Counted from the first letter of the stretch, positions 20,301-30,423 are shown. The stretch: DNA of 64,000 nucleotides from a bacterium (GCA_919901855.1 CAKKQC010000027.1:1-64000), one strand, 5' to 3'. A program made the numbers and translations. The notes: generated by a model from the sequence alone, not told the origin.

Positions 20301-23300
20301 CACGGCCACGGACGTGGCGATGTCGTAGAGGCCCGCCGGACCCGCGTAGGTCGTGGATGCGACCAGGCTCGTGAGGCCGGCGTTGGACTTCGAGATGTCC
20401 CAGGCCGCCTTGGCGAGCAGGGCCGTCTCCCCGTACCCGGCTACGATCACCTCGCCCGCGGCGTTCGCCGCCACCGCCATCGCCTCGTCGACCCCGTTCG
20501 CGGGCCCGTTGAACGTCATGGAGCCCAGCACCGTCCCGACCGTCGAGTCGTACTTACGGACCCGCCAGTCCCACCAGGCGGCGGCGGTCTGTTCCGATCC
20601 GGCCACCAGGACCGATCCCGAATCCCCCAGGGCGATCCCGTAGGCGAAGTCCCAGCCCCCCGCCGGGCCGTCGTAGGTCGGGCTGTTGATCAGCCAGTTC
20701 AGGGCCGGGTTGTACTCCCAGATCCGCCAGTCGGACGACGGACCGGCCGTGGCTTCGGTGCCCGCGGCGTACACGGTGCCGCCGGCCGTCACCGTCACGG
20801 CCCTCGCCAGGTCCCCTCCCCCCGCCGCGCCGCCCCACAGGGCCAGGCCCAGCAGAGGCGACGCGATCCGCTGGCCCGTGGCGGTGACGGACGCCGGCAG
20901 GGCCGCGGGCACCGTGCCCGCGACGTCGCAGGACAATGTCGCGCTAGCGAAGACCTGGACGATCTGGGCAGGCCCGGTGAGGAGGTTGGTCGACCACGAG
21001 ATCGTCCCGTTCCGCCCCGGGTACACGGTCGGGATGACCCAGCGCAGGTACAGGGGATCGGGGGTGGCGTCCGGGGGCTGGAGCAGGGTCCAGGGACCGG
21101 CGAGGCTCGTGGCCCAGCTCGCGGTCTTCGTCATCCCGCCGGTCAGGATCACGCTCTGCGAGGCGCCCACGTACATGCGCTCCTGGAAGGAATCGGGGCC
21201 GGTCGTGATCGTCAGGTTGTACACCGTCGTCGAACCGGCCAGGCTGAAGCCCAGGGTCCATGTCTGGGTGTCGCCGCCGTTCGCGTAGAGCGGCGCCGGG
21301 GGCAGGGCTTTCAGGACCAGCCCGTCCGAGCACGGAACGATCTTCTGCAACGCGGCACTCGCGGCCGTGAGGACGGGAAGACCGGAACCCGTGTCGTCGC
21401 CCGAGGCGGTCGCCGTGAACGTCGCCGAGACGCCCCCCACCGCCGTGTAGTTCCACGTGAACGACTGGGACGCCCCGGCCATGATCGTCACGGGGCCCGC
21501 GGGCAACGGGCCCGAGACGGGCGTGAGATTCGCCGCCCCGGTGTTGATGTCGATCTCGGGGACCACGTTGATCACATCCGCGCTCCCGTTGTTCGTGACC
21601 GTCAACACCACCTGCACCGGGTCGCCCGGCGATGCGCTGTCCGGCGTAACCGCCAGAGATCCGTCGAACAGGACCTTCAGGACCAGGGCGCCGCCCGCCA
21701 CCGCTAGCACGGGCCTTCCGAGGCCGGTATCGTCGCCCGAGGCGGTCGCCGTGAACGTAGCCGAGACACCGCCCACCGCCGTGTAGTCCCACGTGAACGC
21801 CTGCGACGCCCCGGCCGCGATCGTCACGGGGCCCGCCGGAAGGGGACCCGACACAGGAGTGAGGTTCGCGGCCCCCGTGTTGATGTCGATGGAGGGTATG
21901 ACGTTGGTCGCGTCCGCGGTCCCGGCGTTCGTCACCGTCAGAACCACCTGCACCGGGTCGCCCGGCAACGCGCTGGCCGGCGTCACCGCCAGGGACGGGA
22001 TGAACTGGACGGACGGGCTAACGGTCATGACCGCCGAGCTCGCGGCCCCGATCGGGTTCCCCGTCCAGGAATCGGTCCCGGACGCGGTCGCCGTCAAAGC
22101 GATCGACCCGAGACCGGACGCGCTGAAAGTCCACGTGAAGGCGGCCTGCCCGCCGCCCGGGATCGACACCGGCCCCGCCGGCAAGGGCCCGCCCTGAAAC
22201 GCGATCGCGCCGGAGCCGCCATTGATCTCGACCGCGGGCAGCACGCCCGTGGCGGGCAGGCCGCCCGTGTTCGTGACGGTCAGCCGCGCCTCGATCCAGG
22301 TCCCTATTCCGGCGGGGTCGGGGACGAAACTCAACGACGTCTGGAGGGCCGCCGGGCTCTGACCGGTGAAGGCAGCAATGCCCGAGGCCCGAACCGTGAC
22401 CAGCGCGTCGGTGTCGGTCCCGGTCACGGTTGCCGTGAACGTCGTGATCCCCGCCCCCGAACCGCTCCATGTCCACACGAACGTAGTAGCGCCGAAGCCC
22501 TGGATCGTGAGCGGGGCCGCCGGCACCGGGCCCGCGATCAGCTCGGCGATGCCGGAATCCGGCGAGAGATCAGGCGTAACCGCCGTCAGGGAGGCCCCAC
22601 CGTCGTTCGTCACCGTAAGCGAGACCGTGAACCATTGCCCCATCACGGTCGCCGAAGGATCCACGTTGAGAGCGAGGCTGAGACCGAGGAACTTCCCCAC
22701 CTCGTTCACGTCGAACGCCGTGAAAGAGGTGAAATCCACGCCGCCTACCGCGAGGATCTTGTTGCTGACCACATCCGCGGCCAGATACTGCCTCGCGGTG
22801 AGCATGGGATCCATGAGATCCCAGGCATCGGCGACCGGATCGTAGGCCTCCACGGTGTCGACCGGGAAGAAGAACTCATCGAGGCCGCCCAGGACGAAGA
22901 TGCGGCCGTTCACCACGGCGGCCGAAGAACTGCCCCGCGGCGCCGGCATGACCGCCTTCGCGGACCACGCGTTGGTCAGGGGATCGTAGGATTCGACGGT
23001 GTCGACGATATTGGCGCCATCGTACCCGCCAATCGCAAAGATCCTGTTCCCGGTGACGGCGGCGGCGCGGATCTCGCGTGCTGTCGGCATGCCCGCCTTC
23101 GTCACCCAGGTGTTCGTGTCGGGGTCGTATGCCTCGACCGTTGGGTAGTACGCGCCGCTGGCAGCGTCGCGTCCACCGATAGCGTAGACCGTCCCGCCGA
23201 TGGCCACCGCCGCAAGATCGCACCTTGGGGTCGGCATGGGCGCCTTGGTCGCCCACGTGTCCGATCCGGGGTCGTACACTTCCAACGTGGCGAGTTCCGT

Positions 23301-23657
23301 GAACCCATCGTCCCCGCCCACGACGTAGATCTTCCCGCCGGCAACCGCGGCGGCCGCCGCCCACCTTGCGGTCGGCATCGGAGCCTTCGTCGCCCAGGTG
23401 TCGCCGACGGGATCGTAGGCCAGGACCGTGCCCACGTAGGCGAAGGCGGTCATGTCGTAGCCCCCGATCGCGAAGAGCTTACCGGTCGCGGAGCCGACCA
23501 CTTGCCCGAAGATCTGCGACGGCATGGGGGCTTTCGAATTCCATATGGGGACCGCATGGGCCAACCGGGCCGACACAGCCAGAGACATCAGCAATAAGGC
23601 TGCGGGGACTCTCCCCGCGTTGGCACGACTCACTCCCCCGTCCATCCTCGAAGTCAT
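17364..23657 (-). CDS. very large secreted kelch / CARDB / propeller / FN3 protein with YPNP (FlgD-like) C-terminal domain
   Basis: About 2097 residues. I place the start at the ATG at 23657, because an in-frame GTG at 23702 lies inside a hairpin. A signal peptide ends at ARLAHA. Six kelch repeats follow (e.g. FAIGGYDGANIVDTVESYDP), forming a propeller over residues ~35-330. Then come four CARDB-like sandwiches, a linker, a second propeller-like region of repeats such as GGNVIVAGSETRADLG, an FN3 domain and more CARDB-like modules. The last ~90 residues (IALYPNPARG to AKLRVER) match a FlgD-like/T9SS type A-like C-terminal domain. Its modules resemble those of the giant glycosidase, so the two are related surface proteins. 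No catalytic domain is visible; adhesion or scaffold function is likely. Confidence 0.8.
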   Translation of the reverse strand: MTSRMDGGVSRANAGRVPAALLLMSLAVSARLAHAVPIWNSKAPMPSQIFGQVVGSATGKLFAIGGYDMTAFAYVGTVLAYDPVGDTWATKAPMPTARWAAAAAVAGGKIYVVGGDDGFTELATLEVYDPGSDTWATKAPMPTPRCDLAAVAIGGTVYAIGGRDAASGAYYPTVEAYDPDTNTWVTKAGMPTAREIRAAAVTGNRIFAIGGYDGANIVDTVESYDPLTNAWSAKAVMPAPRGSSSAAVVNGRIFVLGGLDEFFFPVDTVEAYDPVADAWDLMDPMLTARQYLAADVVSNKILAVGGVDFTSFTAFDVNEVGKFLGLSLALNVDPSATVMGQWFTVSLTVTNDGGASLTAVTPDLSPDSGIAELIAGPVPAAPLTIQGFGATTFVWTWSGSGAGITTFTATVTGTDTDALVTVRASGIAAFTGQSPAALQTSLSFVPDPAGIGTWIEARLTVTNTGGLPATGVLPAVEINGGSGAIAFQGGPLPAGPVSIPGGGQAAFTWTFSASGLGSIALTATASGTDSWTGNPIGAASSAVMTVSPSVQFIPSLAVTPASALPGDPVQVVLTVTNAGTADATNVIPSIDINTGAANLTPVSGPLPAGPVTIAAGASQAFTWDYTAVGGVSATFTATASGDDTGLGRPVLAVAGGALVLKVLFDGSLAVTPDSASPGDPVQVVLTVTNNGSADVINVVPEIDINTGAANLTPVSGPLPAGPVTIMAGASQSFTWNYTAVGGVSATFTATASGDDTGSGLPVLTAASAALQKIVPCSDGLVLKALPPAPLYANGGDTQTWTLGFSLAGSTTVYNLTITTGPDSFQERMYVGASQSVILTGGMTKTASWATSLAGPWTLLQPPDATPDPLYLRWVIPTVYPGRNGTISWSTNLLTGPAQIVQVFASATLSCDVAGTVPAALPASVTATGQRIASPLLGLALWGGAAGGGDLARAVTVTAGGTVYAAGTEATAGPSSDWRIWEYNPALNWLINSPTYDGPAGGWDFAYGIALGDSGSVLVAGSEQTAAAWWDWRVRKYDSTVGTVLGSMTFNGPANGVDEAMAVAANAAGEVIVAGYGETALLAKAAWDISKSNAGLTSLVASTTYAGPAGLYDIATSVAVDAGGNILAVGQETVSPGTVKWSIREYNASLGSLLGATAYNPPGYSAYAPVVAVDPVGNFIVAGYEDTAAEGTNWRVRKYDPRLHLLWDWTYDSPAGGNDYARGVAVDAGGNVIVAGSETRADLGQGENWLVVRFDNAGNLLDTFTHDGLASGSDVLYAVAISGTGYAVVAGGEGMPDGQMDAAVAKYGFAPFSPPRPAAGLTAVAAGAAISISWVQASAGTRAVSGYRVYRATTSTVAITLDNWYADVTGAASNAFTDTNVTNGLRYRYRIIPVDDQGASATSSLTANAMLEAAFLTALLTVVPNQAIPGQAVDVRCRVKNTGLADAEMVIPEIELNTAALSVTLSVGPTPSGTITMAPGATRTFIWTYSVTGYGLVTWTATVTGIDTGLGGSLAASSSATLLVAPIAVLDVALAMPAPSSTVLVGQWLTVTLTITNTGALEARNLVPSVVYVPPGALILESGPVAMLNLPVGSSTVLTWTYSVSGYGVLQLTATVTGDDGAGGVASAGGSGSCMLARPAVMSSDISITSMVVASGQMVTVRVTVTNTGDMPLDAVSVWPVPVTVPFTGSPALALASGPEPPGPLMVHGQSATAFIWTYSTSGEGWIEVATIAYGTDSGYGVGFSATVFGFACLVPVGQLTARLTASPPVVAQGGTILVTMTVSNTGAIPIWSVTPTASLRISSTSFAMQAGGPNPASWSLVEACPQINCVVDTTGCPPKVFTWTVTALASGTVSFGASVFWTEPTFWTVSMTGVTSNTVFVAAAPTLVASASATPAAMRYGTPFTFRLTVTNTGAATVWDVRPALSVSDPRLVRVDLGPAELSATLANGESKEWVWRMTSVDGGSVKLTGLLSGFYDGLSGTVWTTAGIGTSASATLAVTARPSGEIALYPNPARGDQVTCYLALGSDTLLIVLDAYDASMHRVFTGTWGLIPSIDGNVTIKDLRHWAPGMYLIRATVTYLNGVVRTFPVAKLRVER

Positions 23658-23674
23658 TGTAAGGGAATCGTCAC

Positions 23675-23707
23675 GGCGGGTGCAGTGGTCCGACGAGCGC
23701 ACCCGCC
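23675..23707. terminator. inverted repeat between lipB and the kelch protein gene
   Basis: A 9-bp perfect inverted repeat (GGCGGGTGC/GCACCCGCC, 15-base loop) sits 35 bases after the lipB stop codon. It separates two minus-strand units and lacks a clear T-tract. It covers the GTG at 23702, which argues against that GTG as a start. Confidence 0.4.
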
Positions 23708-23741
23708 CTTTAGTCTCCGCAAGCCTTCTGCAACCGCCCCG

Positions 23742-24431
23742 TCAGTCGGGCAGGACCGCGTACCCGAAGACGCGGGCGAGGTGGTCCGCCACCTCGAAGG
23801 CCACGGCGGCGGGGTCCTCGGACTTGCCCGTCACCGACGCGAGCGAGGCCGCCCGGCCGTCCGGAATCCCGCAGGGCACGATCCACGAGAACGGCTCGAG
23901 GTCGTTCGAGAGGTTGACCGAGAACCCGTGCATGGTGATGTTGCGCTTGACCGAGATCCCCACCGAACCGATCTTGGCGTCGCCCACCCAGACGCCGCGG
24001 TTGACGGGGTCCCGCCGGGCGTCGACGCCGCGGGTCTTCAGGAACCGGATCAGGGTCTCCTCGAGGTTGAACACGAACCGGTGGATGTCCCGGCCCTGGT
24101 GCCAGAGGTCCGCGACCAGGTACCCGACGAGCTGGCCGGGGTTGTGGACCGTCGCCTGGCCGCCGCGCTCGACCCGGTGGATCGAGGCGCCGCGGGCGAG
24201 GATCTCCTCGCGCGGCCGGCGCAGGTGCCCGGCGTCGTACCGGCGTCCGAACGTGATCACGAGCGGATGTTCCATGAGGAGGAGGGTATCGCCGGCCGCG
24301 CCGTCCTTCCGCTTCTGCACGAACTCGTGCTGGAGGTCGAGGCCGTCGCCGTACGGCACGAGCCCCCGCCATTCCACCGAGAGGGCGCGGGCGGCGTCGG
24401 ACTCCGCCGCGTCCTGCCGGCGCCTGCTCAC
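23742..24431 (-). CDS. lipB: lipoyl(octanoyl) transferase LipB
   Basis: This 229-residue enzyme moves octanoyl groups from acyl-ACP to lipoyl domains of 2-oxoacid dehydrogenases. Visible LipB motifs are RGGQATVHNPGQLVGY (usual form RGGQxTxHGPGQ), the lysine K153 in GDAKIGSVGI, and the catalytic cysteine C187 in VPCGIPDG. The start is a GTG at 24431 whose GTGA overlaps the stop of the upstream SDR. It lies last in an operon that encodes an E2 lipoyl protein, so it probably lipoylates that E2. LipA is not in the window. The HNPGQ in place of HGPGQ is a mild departure from consensus. Confidence 0.93.
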   Translation of the reverse strand: MSRRRQDAAESDAARALSVEWRGLVPYGDGLDLQHEFVQKRKDGAAGDTLLLMEHPLVITFGRRYDAGHLRRPREEILARGASIHRVERGGQATVHNPGQLVGYLVADLWHQGRDIHRFVFNLEETLIRFLKTRGVDARRDPVNRGVWVGDAKIGSVGISVKRNITMHGFSVNLSNDLEPFSWIVPCGIPDGRAASLASVTGKSEDPAAVAFEVADHLARVFGYAVLPD

Positions 24432-25273
24432 CGGAGCATCACCTGCCCGCCCGTCACGGGCACCGCCTGCCCCGTCTCGTAGGGCTGGCCGACCACGTAC
24501 AGGATCGCGCGGACGACGTCCGCCCCCGTGCACCCGCGGCCCATGGGGATCTTCGACTCGTAGAAGCGCCGGACGTCCCCGACCGTCCGCGCGCCGGGCA
24601 CCTTGCCCTCCTTGAGATATTGGACGAAGAGCCCTCGCTTGGGGTCCGACCAGAGCGGGCCCTCGAAGTAGTTCCCGGGGCAGATGGCGTTGACCTTGAT
24701 GCCGTCCGCGAGCAGCTCGAGCGCGAAGCTCTGGGTCAGCCCGATCCCGCCGAACTTGGCGCCCGCGTAGGCGGCGTTCCGGTTCGACCCCTCGAGCCCG
24801 GACTTCGAGTTGATCTGGATGATGTCGCCCGTCCAGCCGGGGTTCGCCCGCCGCCGCAGCGTCATCGCCCGGGCCGCGTGCTTCACGCAGAGGAAGTAGC
24901 CGGTGTAGTTGACCTCGGTCACGAACCGGAAGGTCGCGGCCTCCATGGTCTTTACGCTGCCCGCCCGCAGGACGCCGGCGTTGCTCACGAGAAGGTCGAG
25001 GCCGCCGGCCCGCCCGACGACGGTATCCATCAGCCGGGCGACCGAGGGTTCCTTCGTCACATCGACGCGGATCGGTATCGCGGCCTTGCGGCCGCACGCA
25101 CGACCTATCGCCGCGGCGGTGGCGCGGGCGCCCGGCAGGTTCAGGTCCGCGACGAAGACGGTCGCGCCCGCTTCCGCGAGTCCGCGCGCGATCTCGCTCC
25201 CGAATCCCTGCGCCGCGCCCGTGACGACGGCCACCCGCCCCTCCACCGGTCCCCTGCCCCGCCGCGTCCTCAT
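24428..25273 (-). CDS. short-chain dehydrogenase, sorbitol-6-phosphate 2-dehydrogenase (SrlD)-like
   Basis: 281 residues. Rossmann fold with TGAAQGFGSEIA (NAD-binding), SNAG, catalytic serine in INSKSG and YxxxK in YAGAK. Beyond the general SDR pattern it shares SrlD-specific features: GYFLC, IIQINSKSG, AKFGGIGLTQS, the KIPMGRGC stretch and the VTGGQVM C-terminus. This makes a sugar- or polyol-phosphate substrate likely, for example oxidising sorbitol-6-phosphate to fructose-6-phosphate. The ATG at 25273 overlaps the stop of the PHP gene (ATGA) and has a strong GGAGGTG ribosome site. In the operon it lies between a PHP phosphoesterase and lipB. The true substrate is unknown. Confidence 0.85.
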   Translation of the reverse strand: MRTRRGRGPVEGRVAVVTGAAQGFGSEIARGLAEAGATVFVADLNLPGARATAAAIGRACGRKAAIPIRVDVTKEPSVARLMDTVVGRAGGLDLLVSNAGVLRAGSVKTMEAATFRFVTEVNYTGYFLCVKHAARAMTLRRRANPGWTGDIIQINSKSGLEGSNRNAAYAGAKFGGIGLTQSFALELLADGIKVNAICPGNYFEGPLWSDPKRGLFVQYLKEGKVPGARTVGDVRRFYESKIPMGRGCTGADVVRAILYVVGQPYETGQAVPVTGGQVMLR

Positions 25274-26601
25274 CCGAGCACCTCCTTCATGATCCCGATC
25301 GCCCGCTCCGGATGGCGCGGGTCGATCCGCTTCCCAATCCTCGCATACGCCGCAAGCCGGGCGCCCAGGGGGCGTCGATACATCGGATTGCGGGGCGAAA
25401 ACAGCGCGTACCGCTCGTTGCGACTCGCGAGGAGCTCGTGGGCCACGAGCGCCCACGTCGTGTCCACGAGGTGCCGGAACGCGGGATCGAGCAGGATCGG
25501 GCAGTTGAACGACTGCCGGGAGCTGTTTATGTCCACCCCGCTGATCTCGATCAGCCCTTGGCCGCGCGCGAGCCGGCTCACCCGGCGAAGCTGGGCCCGC
25601 GTGTTGCGCGGCGGCATGTACGCGAGGCCCCGGAACCCGATTCGCTTGAGCTCGGGGACGAGGCGGTCGAGGTACGAGTCCTCGAACGCCTCCGCCTTCT
25701 TGTCCCCGGTCGGAGAATCCGCGACGTCCCCGAGGTAGGGGTAGACCGGGAGGGACTGCATGGCGTTGGCCGTCTTCACGGCGTCGTACACCGACGGGCA
25801 CTCGGTCTCGTCGGGGTCGATCGCGAACCGGTCGAGGACCGAACTCTTGAGCACGCCCAGCAGGTCGTAGTCGTAGTGCGGGTTCGCCGGATCCAGCAGG
25901 TACGCGCGCAGCCGCCGCGGCGGTTCCACCCCGAGGTTGGCCCCAAGCAACCGGACCAGCCTTGCACCCCGTCCCGCTTTCCGGATCAGGGCCCGCGCCA
26001 GCGCGAGCAGGAGGTGGCGCTCCGTGACCGACCCGCCTTCGCGCGCCTGCGAGAGGGCCTCGACCTCCCGGTACGAGACCCGCCCGATCCGGTGCCGGGC
26101 CATCATGGCGTCCAGCGCGGTGACCATCCAGCGGTTCCGCCGGTTCCGAGCCTCGCGGAAGGGCTTCAGGAACCGCTCCGCCTCCGCCAGCCGCCCGTGC
26201 GGGATCCCGTGGAACGACATGTAGGAAATGTTCCGCGCGTCGGGATGGTTGGTCTTCCGCCCCTCGACCGCGGTGCCGGTCATGTTCACGCGCATCTCGA
26301 AACCGACCGTGCACGCGATCCCCAGGCGACGGCAGGCCTCGATCATCTCGCCGGCCCCCGCCACCGAATCGTGGTCCATGATCCCAACCACCCGGAGGCC
26401 CGCCCGCCGCGCGAGCCAGGCCGCCGCGGTCGGGAAGTACGGACTGAACGAATACCGAGTGTGGACGTGGTTGTTCGTCTCCTCGGTGCCGGGCGCGGTT
26501 TCGCGCCCATCCGCGATCAGCTTGCCCACCCGGCGGACTGCGGCGAGACGGCCCGCGCGGGACGCCCCGTTCAGGGCGGCGAACAGGGGATCAAAGCCCA
26601 C
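25270..26601 (-). CDS. PHP-domain metal-dependent phosphoesterase
   Basis: 443 residues with a GTG start at 26601, overlapping the stop of the E1 gene by 11 bases. Metal-binding PHP motifs are visible: HVH at 45-47 in [16 protein letters not shown] at 76-78 in [14 protein letters not shown], and a glutamate in TVGFEMRV. This fits the PHP family of two- or three-metal hydrolases acting on phosphate esters. The protein is longer than minimal PHP phosphatases, with an unassigned middle region (~150-300). In this operon it may dephosphorylate or hydrolyse a sugar-phosphate intermediate handled by the SrlD-like enzyme. That link rests on position only. Confidence 0.8.
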   Translation of the reverse strand: MGFDPLFAALNGASRAGRLAAVRRVGKLIADGRETAPGTEETNNHVHTRYSFSPYFPTAAAWLARRAGLRVVGIMDHDSVAGAGEMIEACRRLGIACTVGFEMRVNMTGTAVEGRKTNHPDARNISYMSFHGIPHGRLAEAERFLKPFREARNRRNRWMVTALDAMMARHRIGRVSYREVEALSQAREGGSVTERHLLLALARALIRKAGRGARLVRLLGANLGVEPPRRLRAYLLDPANPHYDYDLLGVLKSSVLDRFAIDPDETECPSVYDAVKTANAMQSLPVYPYLGDVADSPTGDKKAEAFEDSYLDRLVPELKRIGFRGLAYMPPRNTRAQLRRVSRLARGQGLIEISGVDINSSRQSFNCPILLDPAFRHLVDTTWALVAHELLASRNERYALFSPRNPMYRRPLGARLAAYARIGKRIDPRHPERAIGIMKEVLG

Positions 26602-29041
26602 GGCGGCTCCGCCGGCGCATCTCGGCCGGTGTGCGGTTCGTCGTCACCCGGTGGCCGGGCAGGGGCAGGAGGAGCTCGTGGATCGCGTCCAGAATCCACT
26701 CCTTCTGCGGCGTGAAGAGCGATTCCATCTCGGCGCACGGCGCGATCCAGTTCCGGGCGCCCACGACGACGGGCGGCCCGTCGAGGTCGTCGAACGCGAG
26801 CTGGGTCAGTTTCGCCGCGACGTCGTTGATGAACGATCCCCGCTCGCACGCGTCGGCGACGAGCACGACCCGGCCCGTCTTCCGCAGCGACGCCAGGAGG
26901 GGATCGTAGTCGAGGGGGTTGAGGAATCTAAGGTCGATGACCTCGGCCGTCAGGCCCCACCGGGCCTCGAGCTCGGTCGCCGCCTCCAGCCCCGTGTAGA
27001 GCGCCGGGCCGAGCGTGATGATCGTGAGGTCCCGGCCGGCCCTACGCACGGCGGGTTGGCCTTCGGGCACCTCGTACGGCCCCTCGGGCACGCCGCCCGC
27101 CGCGAACAGCTCGCCAATGTCGTAGACCTTCTGGCTCTCGAAGACGACGACGGGGTCGGTCCCCCGGAGCGCGAGCGCGAGCATCCCCTTGGCGTCATAC
27201 GGCGTCACCGGGTACATGGCCTTGAGCCCGGGCATGTGCGCCACGATCGAGGTCCAGTCCTGGGAGTGCTGGGCCCCGTACTTGGACCCCACCGAGATCC
27301 GGATCACGAGCGGCATGCGGAGGAGCCCGGCGGACATCGCCTGCCACTTGGCCACCTGGTTGAACAGCTCGTCGCCCGCCCGTCCCATGAAGTCGCAGTA
27401 CATGAGCTCGACGACCGCGCGGCCGCCGCAGAGCGCGTAGCCGACGCCCGATCCCACGATCGCGCCCTCCGAGATCGGGGCGTTGAACAGCCGCGGGTAC
27501 GGCAGGGCCTCGGTGAGCCCGCGGTAGACGGCGAACGCGCCGCCCCAGTCCCGGTTCTCCTCGCCCCACGCCGCCATCGTCGGGTCCTCGTAGAACCGGT
27601 CGAGTAGGGCCTCGAAGAGTCCGTCGCGGAGCGTGTAGACCTTGCTCCGCGGGAGGGGCTTGCCGGCCGCGTCCAGCCCGAACCGGGCCTTCCCCGCCAG
27701 CGCCTTCAGCCGCGGGTTGTCCGCTTTCGGGATGAGCACGGCGGGCACGCCGTCGGCCATCCGGTCCGCGCGGCCGTTCGAGTACATGACCGAGTCGATG
27801 AACGCCGCGTCCACTCGTGGTGAGGACACCACGCGCTCGAGCGCGCGCAGCACCCGGGCCGCCGCCGTTTCCCGCAGGGCCGACAACTCCGCCTCGGTCG
27901 CGATCCCGGCCCCCACGAGGTGCGCGCAGTACCCGGCGATGCAGTCGGCCTGCTCCCAGCGCTCGACCTCCTCCTTCGTCCGGTACGACGACGCGTCCGA
28001 CGGCGAGTGGCCCGAGAGCCGGTATGTGACGCAGTCGAGGAGGACCGGCCCCCGGCCCTCGAGCAGGATGGGCTTCTTGCGCTCGATGGCGTCCGCGACC
28101 GCGAGCGGGTTGTAGCCGTCGATGCGCTCGGCGTGGCATTGGTCGGGATTCACGCCGGCGCCGACGCGCGCGAGCTGGCCGAATCCCATCGTCTCCCCCG
28201 CCGTCTGGCCTCCCATGCCGTAAAAGTTGTTAAAGAAGTTGAACAGGATCGGGGGCGCGCCGCCCGCGTCCCCGGGCCAGAGCGTCCGGTACTGGTCCAT
28301 GGCCGCGAGCTGGATGCCCTCCCAGACCGGCCCGCAACCCATCGACGCGTCGCCGATGTTCCCGATCACGATGCCCGGCCGCCGGTTGATGCGCTTGAAG
28401 AGCGCGGCGCCGACGCTGATGTCGCCCGACCCGCCGACGATGGCGTTGTTCGGCATGCTCCCGAACGGGGCGAAGAACGCGTGCATGGAGCCACCGAGAC
28501 CGCGGTTGAACCCCGTGGCGCGGCCCAGGATCTCGGCGAGCAGGCCGTAGACGACAAAGTCGGCAGCGAGGTCGCGGACGCCGGCCCGGTGGCCCGATTC
28601 GACTACCCGCAGGATCGCGCCGTCGAGGTACCTCCGCATGATCCCGTCGAGCGCGGGCTCGTCGAGCTGGTGGACCGCCGACAGGCACTTGGCCAGCACC
28701 TCGCCGTGGCTCCGGTGCGACCCGAACACCAGGTCCTCCACGCCGAGCGCGGCGGCCTGGCCGACGGACGCAGCCTCCTGCCCCGCCGACAGGTGGGCGG
28801 GGCCGCCGTGCGCGCATGAGATGCCGCGCCACGCCCCCGTGGTCTTCAGGCCGCTGAGCATGGTCTCGAACTCGCGGATGACCATCATGTCCGCGGCGAT
28901 GGTGAGGAGCCGGGGCTTCCCCCACCTCTCCACCTCGCGGACGGGATCGGACCGGTACGCGTTCACGGGGATGTCCGCGAACCGGATCGCACCCGGCTTC
29001 CGGACGTCGTCCGGATCGATCATGATCGACTTGGGACTCAT
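26591..29041 (-). CDS. 2-oxoacid dehydrogenase E1 component, fused alpha and beta subunits
   Basis: 816 residues. Residues ~30-400 are an E1-alpha domain: [25 protein letters not shown], and a thiamine-diphosphate motif running from [12 protein letters not shown] to FNFFNNFYG. Residues ~455-790 are an E1-beta transketolase-like pyrimidine-binding and C-terminal domain ([49 protein letters not shown]). The usual two genes are fused in one chain. The ATG at 29041 overlaps the E3 stop (ATGA) and follows GGGAGGAAACGC. It decarboxylates a 2-oxoacid and acylates the E2 lipoyl group. Pyruvate, branched-chain or acetoin-type substrates cannot be told apart here. The neighbouring sugar enzymes leave a sugar-derived 2-oxoacid open. 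Confidence 0.9.
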   Translation of the reverse strand: MSPKSIMIDPDDVRKPGAIRFADIPVNAYRSDPVREVERWGKPRLLTIAADMMVIREFETMLSGLKTTGAWRGISCAHGGPAHLSAGQEAASVGQAAALGVEDLVFGSHRSHGEVLAKCLSAVHQLDEPALDGIMRRYLDGAILRVVESGHRAGVRDLAADFVVYGLLAEILGRATGFNRGLGGSMHAFFAPFGSMPNNAIVGGSGDISVGAALFKRINRRPGIVIGNIGDASMGCGPVWEGIQLAAMDQYRTLWPGDAGGAPPILFNFFNNFYGMGGQTAGETMGFGQLARVGAGVNPDQCHAERIDGYNPLAVADAIERKKPILLEGRGPVLLDCVTYRLSGHSPSDASSYRTKEEVERWEQADCIAGYCAHLVGAGIATEAELSALRETAAARVLRALERVVSSPRVDAAFIDSVMYSNGRADRMADGVPAVLIPKADNPRLKALAGKARFGLDAAGKPLPRSKVYTLRDGLFEALLDRFYEDPTMAAWGEENRDWGGAFAVYRGLTEALPYPRLFNAPISEGAIVGSGVGYALCGGRAVVELMYCDFMGRAGDELFNQVAKWQAMSAGLLRMPLVIRISVGSKYGAQHSQDWTSIVAHMPGLKAMYPVTPYDAKGMLALALRGTDPVVVFESQKVYDIGELFAAGGVPEGPYEVPEGQPAVRRAGRDLTIITLGPALYTGLEAATELEARWGLTAEVIDLRFLNPLDYDPLLASLRKTGRVVLVADACERGSFINDVAAKLTQLAFDDLDGPPVVVGARNWIAPCAEMESLFTPQKEWILDAIHELLLPLPGHRVTTNRTPAEMRRRSRRGL

Positions 29042-30423
29042 GCGTTTCCTCCCGCCGCGCCGGCTGCGGACGCAGCCGCAATCGCATCGCGGATCCCCTC
29101 GGACACCGTCGGGTGTGGGAAGACGATCTCGCGGACGTCCTTCGCCCGCAGTTCCATCTCCAGCAGGGCCGCGACGCCCCAAATCATCTCCGCGCACCCG
29201 TCGCCGAGGAGGTGCACGCCGAGCACCCGGCCGTCGTCCTTCGCCACCACGGCCTTGACCACCCCGGGAGCGTCGCCGTGCTCGGCCAGGAACCGCCCGA
29301 TCGACCGCATGGGCACCATCGCGGTCCGGACCGGGATTCCCTGCCGCTTCGCCTCGTCCTCGGTCAACCCGCACCCTGCCGCCTCCGGGACCCCGAACAG
29401 GGCCCACGGGATCGCCTGTACGCGGAACCGCTCGCCGGCGCCGTGGCGGGACGCCTCGCCGCCGTGCACGATGGCGTCGGCCGCGACCTCGCCCATGCGC
29501 GCGGCCGAGTGGGCGAACAGCGAGACCCCGTTCACGTCCCCGACCGCCCAGACGTGCGGCAGGTTCGTCCGGCCGTGCGCGTCCACGCGGATTCCCGCCC
29601 TACCGGTCTCGACCCCGAGCCGTTCGAGGCCCAGCCCCTCGACGTTCGGCGCCCGGCCGGTGCAGACGAGGACGAGGTCGGACGCCACGGTCTCCCGAAC
29701 CCCGTCGCGCGAGCACACGACCCCGCCGGGCTCGATCGCCTCGACTCTTGAGCCGAGGTGGAAGGTCACCTGCTTCATCGCGCGGCGCATGGCGGACGCC
29801 AGCGACCCGTCCATGAAGGGCGCGATCTCGGGGAGCATCTCGACGACGTGAACCTCGACGCCGACCGCGGAGAAGAACGAGGCCGCCTCGAGCCCCACCG
29901 CGCCGGCCCCGACGATCGCGACCCGCTTCGGCAGGTCCCCCAGCTCGAGCATCTCGCGGCTCCAGATCACGTTCGGACCGTCCACCCCGGGGACCGGCAG
30001 GGGCGCGAACCGGGATCCGGTCGCGATCACGATGTCGTCCGCCTCCAGCATCCGGTCCCCGACGCGGACGGCGCGGTCCGACACGAACGAGGCTTCGCCG
30101 GCGACGACCTCGACCCCGAGCCTCGCCATGAGGGCGGCCAGCGAGCCCTTCAGCCGGCCCACGACCTCGCGCTTCCAGCTCCTGGCCACTCCGAGATCGA
30201 ACCGGGCGCCCTCGACCGTGACCCCGAACTTCGCGGACTCGCGCGCGTGGGCGTACAGCTTGGCGGAGTTGAGGAGGCACTTCGACGGGATGCAGCCCTC
30301 GTTCAGGCAGACGCCGCCGAACTCGCCGCGCTCGACGATCGTGACCGTCTTGCCCAGCGCCCGGAGCCGGCCGGCGGCCGTGTAGCCGCCCGGGCCGCCG
30401 CCTACGATGACGACGTCAGCCAT
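29038..30423 (-). CDS. lpdA: dihydrolipoamide dehydrogenase (E3)
   Basis: 461 residues. FAD-binding [13 protein letters not shown] at the N-terminus, redox disulfide C39/C44 in [16 protein letters not shown]-binding [16 protein letters not shown]-contact WAVGDVNG, and the C-terminal HPTVSE with the catalytic histidine of the partner subunit. It reoxidises the dihydrolipoyl arm of E2. I chose the ATG at 30423 because it follows GGGAGG and begins the Rossmann strand [13 protein letters not shown]; upstream codons are only the overlap with E2. It overlaps E2 by 8 bases. Confidence 0.95.
   Translation of the reverse strand: MADVVIVGGGPGGYTAAGRLRALGKTVTIVERGEFGGVCLNEGCIPSKCLLNSAKLYAHARESAKFGVTVEGARFDLGVARSWKREVVGRLKGSLAALMARLGVEVVAGEASFVSDRAVRVGDRMLEADDIVIATGSRFAPLPVPGVDGPNVIWSREMLELGDLPKRVAIVGAGAVGLEAASFFSAVGVEVHVVEMLPEIAPFMDGSLASAMRRAMKQVTFHLGSRVEAIEPGGVVCSRDGVRETVASDLVLVCTGRAPNVEGLGLERLGVETGRAGIRVDAHGRTNLPHVWAVGDVNGVSLFAHSAARMGEVAADAIVHGGEASRHGAGERFRVQAIPWALFGVPEAAGCGLTEDEAKRQGIPVRTAMVPMRSIGRFLAEHGDAPGVVKAVVAKDDGRVLGVHLLGDGCAEMIWGVAALLEMELRAKDVREIVFPHPTVSEGIRDAIAAASAAGAAGGNA

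Noticed and set aside
23658-23702. GTG start at 23702 for the kelch protein
   Set aside because: It lies inside an inverted repeat and would add 15 polar residues before the signal peptide; the ATG at 23657 fits better.
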